Shown here: positions 10,876-22,800 of the stretch, piece by piece | Layout of the letters: each line of letters opens with the position of its first letter | Position numbering within the stretch: position 1 is the stretch's first letter | DNA from: Motacilla alba alba | Lineage: Eukaryota; Chordata; Aves; Passeriformes; Motacillidae | Length of the DNA: 64,000 bases | Assembly: GCF_015832195.1 (NCBI RefSeq) | Contig: NC_052021.1 | Span: 27,988,786-28,052,785 of the forward strand | Direction of reading: 5' to 3' | Notes under the pieces: model-generated | Database searches by the model: none | What the model was told of the DNA's origin: nothing | Seen by the model: only the letters and a program-made list of their open reading frames with translations | Made by a program: the position numbers and the translations under genes

Positions 10876-13800
10876 GTAAAGAAATTGGCTTTGGGAATTG
10901 GTTTTCTATTCCTCTCCTCTTTTGTTTCTTTTTGTTTTTTTTCTTTTTCCCTTCCAGATTTGTCACCACGAACTTCTTATCATTTGAGTCCATCTGCATT
11001 TTCCTGCTTTCCCAAGGTATGTTTAAAGCTGCCATTTTGCATCAGTGGTTTTTGTCCTGGGTGCTTCCCTATCTCCAGCTGGAGTTCTTCACCCCGAGGA
11101 ATGAGAGCCAAGTCAGTGCCTCTCCCAGAGGTTTAGAGATAAACTTCTGAAACACAGTTTTACACAAAAGGGGAGAAAGTAATACCTGGAGAAACAGCTT
11201 TTCTGAGAATTTGAGCACGCGACTGATCTGTATGTAAAGTGTCTAACTGATGTGGCAAAAGCTGATGTTATATTAAAAGTGCATAAATCTATCCAGTGTT
11301 TATGGCTGTAATCTCAGAAGGCTAAGGCTGGCCTAGCTCTCATTCTTGCCCTGTCCCTGCATGCAGTGAGCAGAGAGACTGTCCTGTGTGCTGGAGTCAT
11401 GTCCCTGTCATTTTTTGTGCTCTCTGTGTCCCTGCCAGAAAGAAGGGACATAGGGATTTCCTGACATAGATACACTGCTGTGTCACCAAATTATTTCTTG
11501 CAACCGTGAAACCTATACAGCAAATCAGCATTTTTGCTGTTCTAGGTTAAATCCAGTATGTCTTGTTCATGGGTGGTTGTCTGTTTGATCCCACAGCTTT
11601 GCTGGCATTGGGTATACAACAAATACACGTTGGCCAGGAGATGATTGGCAGGATCTCAGCTGCTGGCCAGTGTAAGTTGGTTTTATAAAGCATTTTCTAT
11701 ATCTGAATTTCCTCTTTCTTTGGTTGTTTTGGTGTGTTTTGTTTTGGCATTTTTTAAGTTTTTTGTTGTTGTAGTTGTTTACATTTATTAGCCCCTCTTC
11801 AGTCTGTAAAGTCCCCAGCAATGCTCTGGCAGTCACAGTGCTGTGACTCTACCCTAGCCTGGCTTTCTTCCCCATTGGTGTTAGCTCTCCTGGGATGTGA
11901 TCTGCTCTGGTTTTCCCCAAAGTGGCTGTTTGCCAACTGGATGGTGTCTCTGTCAGTTCTTCAGAGCCTGCTCCAAGCGATCCTGATTTGCAGAGCTGTG
12001 TTTAATTACAGCCTGGATCAGACCTCCCACGTGGGTGGTTTTTTCAGGCTGTAAAGCCAGCACAGCCAGGTTGCTGGGGCTCTGGCTGGCTGGTCCATGT
12101 TCACCTGCAGCTCCCTTGTTGTACTTGCAATCAGTTGCTGATAAACTCTGTTGTGAATTCTCTCCTGATCACCATTTTTTTTCTATTGTCTGTCAAGGGA
12201 TAGAGTGCATTCATTCCTGTGCCAGGCGTGCCCTCCAGTTCTACCCTGCAGCACCATGTGTTCAGCTCAGATTCTCCATCCCAGGGATGGGTGTTTGGGT
12301 GTTTCTCCCTGCTGCACATCCCCAGGAGTCCCTGGGTGGGCTGCAGACATCCTGCTCATGAGTCCTTGTGGAAGAGCTGCCTTTCATCCCTTAACTGCAG
12401 AGCCACCTGAGGAGTGCTTCTCCATGCTGAGCCCAGTCTGGGGGCTCTGCAGTTTTCTCTGTGCATGCTGGGGCAGGGGAAACAGCCCTGTTGCAGCTCC
12501 AGGTTCAGCCCAGCTCCCAGGGCAAGGCTGACAAGCCAGGACAGAGCTGGCAGGGAGGCTGTGCTCCTGCTTGTCCTCAACACAGAGCCCCAGGGCAAGG
12601 CTGGCTGCCCCCTTAGGAGGGCCAGTGACCCAGAAGGGAATGCCTCACAACTTTCAATCCCTGTAATCTGGTATTAGAAAACCCTAATTATAAATTCAAG
12701 TTTTGGCTAGCAGGAAGGATTTGGAAAAAGTAGTGACAATAAAAGGATTATAATAATGGGGATAGAGTAACATCGCTGGCCAAAACAGCTCTTAAGAGGT
12801 CAGTGTGCTTGATATCTATTGAACTTCTGGATTCTTTTCCCCTTGAAGTTGATTCTGGCAAATGCTGCAGAGACTTTAAAATTTCCCTTTAAATGCTTTG
12901 AAAATGATTTTTCATGGTCTGCAATCTGCCATTTATTTATTTCAGTGAATGAAAATTAAATGTGAATGTCAGTGAAATTGTGGGTGCAGCAATTGCACCT
13001 CAGAAACTTCTCCTTGGGAGCAGTTACGTTCATGCAGGCAGGGGTGATACAAAGACACATGTCTGAAGAGAAGATAAAAGGCAAATTTTGATGAAAAGTG
13101 TTTCTGTCAGTGTCTGGGAGCTGTTCAGTGAATTTGCGTTTAGGAAAGTAAGAGCCTGTTTTGAAAAATGTGCTGCAGATGAAACACACTGGGCTCTGTG
13201 ATTTTGCAAAATCATAAATCCAAATCATAAATCCAAATCATAAATCCATGCCTCCTGGATTTATGTCTGTGCCTTGGTCTGGGAGAGCCTGCAGGTCCCA
13301 GTGGGCAGGGCTCCCTTTCCCTGCTGCTCACCCCTCCCTGTGTCCTCTCTGAGAGAGCCCCTCTCCCTGTGTTTGGTGATACTTCACTGCACTGGCTGCT
13401 CTGTGCTGTCCCTGAGACCAGGCTGAGCTCTGAGCTCTGAGCTGAGTCTGGCAGGCTGAGAGCTGAGCTGGAGCTGCTGCAGGCCAGAGCAGGGGTGCAT
13501 CTGGGCTTTGGGTTGTGGACACTGGCTGCCCCAGTCCGTCCTCTGCAGTTTGTCTGGATTTTCAGCTCTTGGCTGCCTCTTTCCATAGTGGGGCTAACAA
13601 AGTGCAGTTTCACAGTGTATATCTTTTTTCTCCTAGTGATGCAGTGCTCTGCCTCATTAGATGTCCTTTTCCTCCTGGATGGCTCCTACAGCATTGGCAA
13701 AGGAAGCTTTGAAAGGTCCAAGCACTTTGCGGGCAAGCTCTGTGATGCCTTGGACATCCATCCAGACAGAGTGAGTGTCAGAAATATCTCCTCTAATTTT

Positions 13801-16800
13801 CAAACAGCTTGGCAGTGTGTGTAAAGGCCAGTGGTAAGGTGCTGAGTGAAATTGCAAAATCCAACCTACCAGCTGCCATGGGGGCAGAGTATTTTTTTTT
13901 TATCAGAAAGAAGCAGTTTGTGAAGCTTCTTGATTCTTCAGATTTTAAGCAGTTCCTTTTGAACTTGAGAAAAGGCATAATCTTTCAGGTTAGAGATTAT
14001 GATTTTGGTTTTTTTTTACTGATTTTACTTTGGTTTGGAAGCTCATAGATTAGTTGGATCTTTCTCTTGCTTTTCCTTGGAAAGCTGCAGAATTAATCTC
14101 TGGGAAGTTAGCCACCTTTCTGTACAGATCTAAATGATGTAGTCTGCTTGCTCTGCTTCCCCCAGAAGGACACGGGTACTGTGCTGCTGTAGTCTCAGGT
14201 CTTGCTCCCTGAAGTCAGCCTTGAGGCACCTCTGGGCACGAATGACACATCCTGGGGGGAATTAAGCCAGACTGGCTGCGGTTCCAGGTGTGCATCAGTC
14301 CCACAAACTACCTCAGCTGAGGGCCTTGGAGCAGGCTGGGATGGTTGCTGGACTTGATTCCATGCCAGAGCCTTTCCAAATAAATGTGAGCTCTTTGGGA
14401 AGGTTGTGCCAGTGAATATTTAACATTTGAAGATTTGGTGGTGTGTTTTGTTTTTTAAATAGCATCTTTCCTCTAGTCTTTCACTTAATCCTTGCATAGA
14501 CTGGACTGAAAATTTGTAGTCTTTTCAACATTGAAATCATCACATTTCATAATACTTCTTGTAAGACTTCAGTGAAGTATTCTGGATGTATTGCCCAGTA
14601 CAGACCATTTAGTTCATTGGCATTTTCAACTAGAGAAAATGGTTTTAGGGGAACTATTAGAAAAAGTATTGGTTTGTGTTGCCTGCTGTGCTCAGTGCCA
14701 GAGGGAGCTACTCTCAGTAATGGAAAGGATGCCTGCCCAGTGTATAAATGGGTTGGTGTAGAAGGTATTATTTATAAACTTACTGCCCCTGAGGCTGTGA
14801 GCTGCTCTGAGTGGATAAATATAGATCCTGAGCTGCCTCTAACTGCAGCAGAGGCTCCTTTTGTTTCCAGATAAATGTTTTTTGCCTTGTTTATAGTCTG
14901 TATAGATAATACTGGAGTTCCTGCTCTAAGTTATTTAGAGTGCCTGTGGCACAACAGCAAAAACAGTTTGCCTCCATACAATTTAGTCTTCCCAAGTTTG
15001 TAAATTGATCAAAAGAGTAAAGCTTGCAGAGACACCTTTCATAACCTTCCATAACCTTTTCTTTTAGGTCCGTGTGGGAATGATACAGTTTAGCTCAACT
15101 CCCCACCTTGAATTCCCACTGGATTCTTATCTAACCAAACAAGAAGTGAAAGAGAGAATCAAGAGGACTGTGTTCAGGTCAGCTTATTTTACAGCTCTTC
15201 TCTTTTTCTGAGATTTTTCTGGGCTCAATCTCTGGATTGAGGTTTTTTTTGTTTTTTTTTTTTTTTTTTTTTTGAGGTTTAGAAATCTCTGCTTCTGCTG
15301 AGCTTACCCCAGTGTGATGTCCCCAGGGAGGGAGGTGAATTAACGCTCTGGTCCATGATCCACAGTCCACTAAAAATGTGAAACCTGGTCTGTCTGAGTG
15401 AAAGTTGATAGGAGACAAAGTTTTCAGTGTCCTATTATAACGTGGTAAATGGAGAGTTTTCCAGCTCTTTCTGTCTATTTGAGCCAGGCAGTGGGTTACA
15501 TCCTCTGTGGAAAAGCAAGCATGTTGTTCCCTCATGGCTGAGCTAAGGCAGCACAGTGTGCTGCTTCATTTTGTGGTGGTTACAATTTCCTTTGTCCTTT
15601 GAGTCAGTGATGAACTTCTGATCTGTAGGTATCTATGTTTGCTTGCTGAATTCAAGAGGATCAGGTTTTCAGATGGAAACATTTTTTCTTCCTGAATATT
15701 AAGACTTGGATGTCTTCCCATGACCCCAGGAAATGGAGCCAGAAGTCCAAAGAGGAGCTGTCTTTAGAGCCTCTCAAAATCCAAACTTTCCATCTTGGAG
15801 AAATACATTTGGATCTGCTAAGGATCTGACAATTACCCCAAAACAGCACTTGTGTTGATGATAGATGAGGTATTGGTAAGGCCTCTGGATGTCTACTCTT
15901 CTAGCTGATCTGCTTTAGGACTGAGGGTTAGATCAACATTTCCCATGGATATCTGTTGCTCTCAGGATGTTGTACATGTTGCAAGCAAATGTGATCAGTT
16001 TTGCATTTTTCAAGCAAGATCAGCTGGCTGGATTTTGTTGTATTTCTTTTCATGAGTTTAGCAAATCAAGAAAACCTCTTGTGTACTGTTACAGGAAGAA
16101 CTTAGAGAAAACAAAGATGCATTCCCCCTCTCTGGCTGTTGTTGATAGTCTGTGAGAGCAGAGAAAGTGAAGCAGCATTTGCTGGCTGGCACTGCATTTC
16201 CTTGATGACAGCAGAGGGATGCTGACTGATCAAACAGAAATGATTACTTTTTGCCTGGTTGTTTCATCTAGTTTAAATGCAAAGCTGACATTTTGAAGTT
16301 GATAAAATAGTTATGGATGGATTCCAGTTGGCTGCTGAAAAAAAATGGGTGTTTGGCATCTTGGTTGAGAGGTTCCTTGAAGTGCTTCTGATGAGCCTTT
16401 GGCCAGTGAGGCATTTCCTGACTTCAGCCTGGAGCTGACAGCACTTGGAAGGAGGCAGCACCAGACTAAAGTGAAGCTTTTGTGATTTATTTGGAGACTG
16501 CTGGTCTCTCTCTGTGAATGCTGTCCAACTAGCGTTGGAATTCGTTGGCCAGTTCCAGCCATACTCAGTGGTAATCTCAAGCTAAATTTCATACGAATTT
16601 CTTTCCTGTCAGTCAGCAGCTGGTTACAGGAGAGAAACCTTCTTAGTGCTGTCTCTGAAGAAAGACAGCAGGTGAAGTACAGATCTCCTTGTACTTCAGA
16701 AAACCCTTGTTGGAGTAATGCCTCAAACATACTTCCACTGTGTCAAACCCCAGTGAAGCTCCACATGCAAATTAATAACCAATTTAATGAGCTCTTTATT

Positions 16801-19800
16801 AACTTTTTCTAATCCTCAGGGCTCACATGGGCACAGTGAACTGAGTTCATCAAGATTTAGTCACCGCACTGACTATGCACGGTGTATTTTTCCTCATGCA
16901 AAGCACTATTCAGTGAAACATCTCACAGACATCTGGTGAGAAAAAGGCAAATTTGGACTTGCTATAAACACATGCTCACTGAGTATGCTTGGAAATTAAG
17001 GAGTGCAGAGGAGGAAGAAGTTCAAAGCAAAGATGCCTGGCAAGTGCAGAATGAAAAAAGTTTCTGTGAAAATCAAAGGGTAGATGGAAAAACAGTGAAC
17101 TTGTGCCAGCTGCCATCTGCAGGGCCCGGGCTGGTGCTGCCAGCCAGCCCTAATCCTCAGGCTGTGGGGCCAGGCAGGGGCAGAAGAGCCCCCGCAGCGC
17201 CCGCAGGGCCCGGTACAGACAGGAGGGACGTTTCTTGGATACCCCTTGGCCAATGGACTCTTCCCAATCAGACACTTCTTGGTAGCTACTGACATCTCTG
17301 TGGGGCAGCTCATGCTCGCTGTATTCTTCCCAGTCAGAGGGATTCTGGGAGATACTGACTTTTCCTTGGGAAAGGCCTTGCTCCATGCCTTCTTCCCAGT
17401 CTGAAATTTCATGGTCGCTGCCGACATCCCCATGGGGCAGCTCTTCCCCAGTGCATTCATCCCAGTCTGAGAGCTCATGGTGGCTTTGGGCTTCTTCTAA
17501 GGTCAGGTCCTGCTCTGTGCCTTCTTCCCAGTCCGAAATTTCTTGGTAGCTTCCAACATCCCCATGGGACAGCTCTTCCCCGATGTATTCATCCCAGTCA
17601 GAGAGCTCGTCGTCGCTTTGAGCTTTTTCTAAGGACACATCCTGCTCCATGGCTTCTTCCCAGTCTGAAATTTCTTGGTAGCTTCCAACATCCCCATGGG
17701 ACAGCTCTTCCCCAATGCATTCATCCCAATCAGAGAGCTCATGGTGGCTTTGGGCTTCTTCTAAAGAGAGCTTCTGCTCACTGCTGGCTTCCTGTTGGGA
17801 CCCTTCCTGGTACCTACCTGCTTCTTCCAGGGACAGTTCCTGCTCAATTCTGCCTTCCCCTTCGGACCCATCCTGATGGCTAGCAGTTTCTTCAAGGGAC
17901 AGCTCCTGCTCAGGGCAGGCTTCCTCTTGGGACCCTTCCTGGTACATTCTGAATTCTGCTTGGGCCAGCTCTTGCTCACTGTAGTCTTCCCCTTGGGACC
18001 CTTCCTGATACCTACCAGTTTCATCTAGGGACAGGTCCTGCTCAAAGCTGGCTTCCCCTAGGGACCCTTCCTGGTACTGACCAGCTCCTTCTACGAACAG
18101 CTCCTGCCCAGTGCTGGCTCCCCCCTGGGAGACATCCTGGTACCTACTGGCTTCTTCTAGGAACCCCTCCTGATCAGTGCAGGCTTCCCCTTGGGACCCT
18201 TCCTGATGGCTGCCAGCTCCTTCTAGGGACAGCCCCTGCTTAATTGAGGCTTCTCCTTGAGATCCCTCTTGGTATTTGTTGACTTCTCCTTGGGACAGCT
18301 CTGTGTGTTCCTCATCTTCACACAGAGAATGCTCAAGCTCCCCATTCAAGGCCCCCTCCTCAGGCTCTTGCTCTGCCAGGACTGATTCCTTGTCTATCTC
18401 CTCCTGCTCCTCACTGGGGTCTTGGGATCCCAGTGGGCTGAGCAAGGGGCTGGGGGTGCAGCAGGGGCTCTGTGGGACAGAGATTGGGCTCTCTTCCCTT
18501 CTTCCTCCTGCAATTGCTGCTTCTAGTTCAGCAGCCGTGCTTTGCTCCAGGTCCCTCTGTTCCTCTGGCTGCTGGCCAGATTCCTGGATCACAAGCATAG
18601 CATTGTTCACGATCTCACAGCTGATGTGCCTCGCTAGATCCACCAGAGCCTGGCTGCAGTCTGGGGAGTAGCGTGAAGCAGGGACTGGGTCCTCTGCTGC
18701 TGCTGCTGGCACCTCCTCCCTGAGGGCAGGAGAACCTGGTGCCTTTTCCACCTCAGCAGGCAGAGGCTCGGGGGGCTCTTCCTCCTCAGCAGCTCCTGCC
18801 AGAGCAGCAGCGGCTGCCAGCTCATCCTCCGTGGGACTCCCCAGGGCAGGAGAGGTGCTGGCCAGCTCACGGGCTGCCTCTCCTGCCACCTTGGTGTCCA
18901 TACTGCTGAGAGAGGTGGGGCCCATCTGAGCATCCTCGTCCTCTGGGTGCAAGGGTTTGTCCCATATCTTGTAATCGATGCCTTCTGCCCAGTGGGACAG
19001 CCCCTGGCTGCTGACAATTCCTTCCTGTTGAGGCAGCTTTTGGTCACTCACGTCTTTTTCCCATTGGGGCAGCTCCTGGACATTATAGTCTTTTCCTTGT
19101 GATAGGTCCTTGTCCCTCTTGTCTCCCTCTTGGGACAACTCTGGGTCTCTCTTGTCTCCTTCCCATTGGAAGGTGTGTGGATGGCCTTGCACTTCTTCCA
19201 AAGGAGACGGTTCCTGGTGTGCCTCCCCTTCCCACTGGTACAGCTCTTGCTGTGTGCCATCTCCCCACTGGACTCTCACAGTTACACCTCTCTCACACTT
19301 GCACCTCTGATGCAGCTCTTGGTGTCTCACCACTCCCTGTGGGGAGATGTCCTGGATCATCACATCGTCTTGTAGTTGGTAAAACTCTTGGACCGTCATT
19401 TCTTCCCAAAGGCAGAGCTCTCGTCCGGTAACGCTTCCCCGTTGGGAAAGCTCTTGGTCTGTGTCATATTCCCAGTCTTTGTCCATGTGGGCAAAGGCCC
19501 CCTCCTCCTCAGTGTCCTACAGGGGCAGGCCTGAGCTGCCACCTGCCCCCAGCCACTGCCCGCTGAGGGCTGGTCTTCCATCCAGCTGGGCGAGGGGCTG
19601 GGGGCTGAGAGTTGGGGTTCACCTTCTCCTCCGCATCTGAGGTCACGGGGGCACAGGGATCCCGGGAATGGGCTCCCCGGGGCTCTGTGCCCCTTAGATA
19701 CCCCTGACAGGGGTATCTAAGGACATCCAGGACAGTGTCACAAGGGCCACTGGGCACCACGATGTCGCCCATCACCCAGGGCCCTGACACAACACGCCTG

Positions 19801-22800
19801 TGTCACAAAGGGCCACACCCGGCACCCCTTCAGCCGGAATGACCCCAATGTTCAGATGGAAAAGCAGAAGCTGTAGAGACATTTGTCAAAGATGGAAATA
19901 AAATTCAAATGTCCAAGAGTTCTGGTTACTGCACCAATTGCAGAAACACTCTGCTGTAGAGACCACTCTGAGTTGGAGAGGAGGGACATAAGGGTGAATA
20001 GGTGGGGCCAATGGGTAGGAAGATGAGAATGACAGGATTAGACATCCCCATGGATCTGTTGTGTGGCAACAAGCAGAAATAGGCTACATATCCCATTCCC
20101 AGTGGGTAAATTTTGAAACCCAAATGGTAAATACAGTAGCAGGGGAGGAATTTTGGTTTCTTCTTTTCTGATTATATCTCCCTGCTTTCTAGAGGTGGGA
20201 GGACAGAAACAGGTCAGGCTCTGAAGTACATTCTCCACAAGGGTTTCCCTGGTGGCAGAAACTCAAGTGTCCCTGAAGTCCTGATCATCATTTCGGATGG
20301 AAAGTCCCAGGGCAGCACTGCAGTGCCTGCAATGCAGGTGAAGGAGAGACACATCACAGTTTTTGCTGTGGGAATCAAGTTTCCAAGGTAAGAAGCTCTC
20401 CAGAGTGGGAAGTAGACACTTCCTAGCTAGCCAAATGGCCAGTCCTGGTGAGTGAGGGGTCATCTCAGGCTAAATGTGAGTTTTGGAAAGAGAAAAGGTG
20501 TCAGTTTTTGCCAGAGCAGGATTGATTTTTTTTTCTGTAGCTGTGGGTGTATCTTGGAGATAATCCATACCACTTTATCATTGCCAGGGGTGGGGGAAAG
20601 GGACTTTGTCCCGTCAGAGAGGAAGGGCATTCCTTCCTTCCAAGGAGGGGAGAAAGTGTGGTGGACAAAACAGTCAGTGTTGAGACAGACTTTCCAAGTA
20701 AATTGATTTTGTCTTGTATCTTTTGTTATTCATATTTTTATTGCTGCTGTTACTGCTTGATTTCTCAATTAATTTCTCTTCTCAGTAAATTGTTCTTATC
20801 TGAGTTCATGAAATATTTTTGCGTTTTGTATGAGGGGAAGCAGGTGTGGGCCTGGTTTCAGTGAGAGCACTAAATTGGGGAATACCATACTTAAACCATG
20901 ACAAAAAAGAATTTGCAGGGTCATACAGGCACAGGGGAAACACTGACTTGGTGGCTGATGTAGAAGGAGCTCCAAAGTTGATGAAGGAAACTTTTCCACT
21001 TAGTAGAGCTATGCAGCTGCCTGAGACTAAGCACGCCAGGATCTTGGAAACTGAGGAGTGTCATGGTTTTGCATCAACTCTCTATTTGTTGCACAGGGGT
21101 GGTTTTGACTCTTAATTCTTTGTGGGGGAGGCTGAGCAGCTGACCTGTGCCTTGCTTGGCAGGTGGGAGGAGCTGCAGGTGCTGGCCAGTGAGCCCCCTG
21201 AGCGGCACCTGCTCTTTGCTGGAGATGCTGATGATGCTGCCAACGGCCTGTACAGCACCTTGAGTGACCCTGTCTGCACTGCCACCGCTCCAGGTGACCC
21301 TGCTGGCCACACCTCCATGCCCATGCCTTTAGCTTGGACTTCCTCACTGAGTGAGGAAGATAAGGCAGTGTCAGGAAGCGTACAGGGGAATTAGGAGGTG
21401 TTGCACTTCGAGGTAATCTGCTTCTGGTGCCTAAACAGGATGGCATGCTCTCCAAATACCTTCAAGCTGCAGAATCCTAAATCTTTCTGCATCCTGATTC
21501 ACCTCTGAAAATGGGAATATTGGCTTTTGCTCATGTGACGGAGGACAGAGGGATAAAAAGCAGTTGTGTTAAATTTTCTAATGGACTTGGCTGTGTGTTG
21601 AGAGGAGGCGCCCAGGCCTTGCGAGAGTTAGCAAGGGTAGAACTAGTGATCCAGAGGTAGCAGAAAATCAAACACATGCGTTATTAAGGCACCAAAGGGG
21701 TGAAAAGCTGTCATTGACCATGAACTCAGCAGTGTGAGATTTATAGCAAAGCAAAGGAAGCTGATTGTTTAGGTTCCCAGAAAGTGGAGTAGGCTGGTGG
21801 TCTTTTCAACAGGAAATTTCTCTTCTGTGGTCTCACCAAGGCTTTTGGAAGCTCTGCCCAGTCTGTCATCAGGTAGTTGAAAACAGTTATCTGCTCTTAC
21901 AGCCTTTGTATTTTCAGGCAGTTGATGCTAGTTTGCCTTTTACTTTGCTGCAGGCTGCAAAGTTGAGTCCCACCCGTGTGAACGCACGACCCTGGAGACT
22001 GTGAAAGAGCTGGCTGGCAACTATGTGTGTTGGAAAGGCTCAAAGCAGCCCAATGCAGTGCAGGCTTCGCTGTGCCCTTTCACCAGGTAAGCTGGGCACC
22101 CACAGCTCTAAAAATGAGTGGCTGAGAGATAACAAATACAGTAATGTGGGTTTTATCTGACCTTGACTCTTTACTGGGATGAAGATCCCTCAGAAGACTG
22201 ACGCAAACAGTCTCTAGTTCTAAGAAGGGTCTCTGCTCTGATCGCTGGCTGAGAAGCAAGCAAACGAAATAATTTTTTGAGTCTTAAAAATACATCCATA
22301 ATTTTAAAATGTAAAGATTACAGTTGAATTTTAAAAAAATGGTAGGTTCAATTAAATTATGCTTTTCCTTTTGCCATCTCATTTAGAATGGACTATTTTT
22401 TAAAAATTACTTGTTTCGAAAACCTGGGTTTTCAAAGGAAAATTGAAAAATTGAAAACACAGTAAGGTCCACCTTGAAGGCACCTTGTTAATATTTAAAT
22501 TCATGACAGGTCCTATTATTCCTGTTTCAGGTGGAAGCGAGTCTTGATAAAACACCCATCCAGATGCTTCCGAACTGTATGTCCAGGTGGGATTTTGCTC
22601 TTCCAAAACTTTAATTTATGAAGCAGGAAAGGTAATAGCTAAAGAACAAAAAGACAGGGGTTTACTTTCACTTCTCAAAAATTTTGTTCTGAGTGAGAGA
22701 CTGTGATCAGTAGATACTTAATCCATTTTTTGTTTCTCATGGGTATCTATGACCAGAGTTCTTTTGGATTAAAATGTCTCCCAGTAGTCTCTCCTCCACT

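Larger units (their letters stand above)
15178..17149 (+). other. VWA2: VWA2 intron, part before the nested gene
   Basis: Besides the poly(T) tract it holds candidate poly(A) signals for the antisense nested gene (16795-16800 and 16486-16491 on the minus strand). No other exon was recognised. Confidence 0.55.

Noticed and set aside
12701..12760. Candidate for the missing VWA2 exon after ctagcag
   Set aside because: The phase-compatible frame meets a stop after five codons.
18276..19431. Plus-strand open frames opposite the nested repeat gene
   Set aside because: They mirror the antisense repeat array and have no unique sequence or family match.
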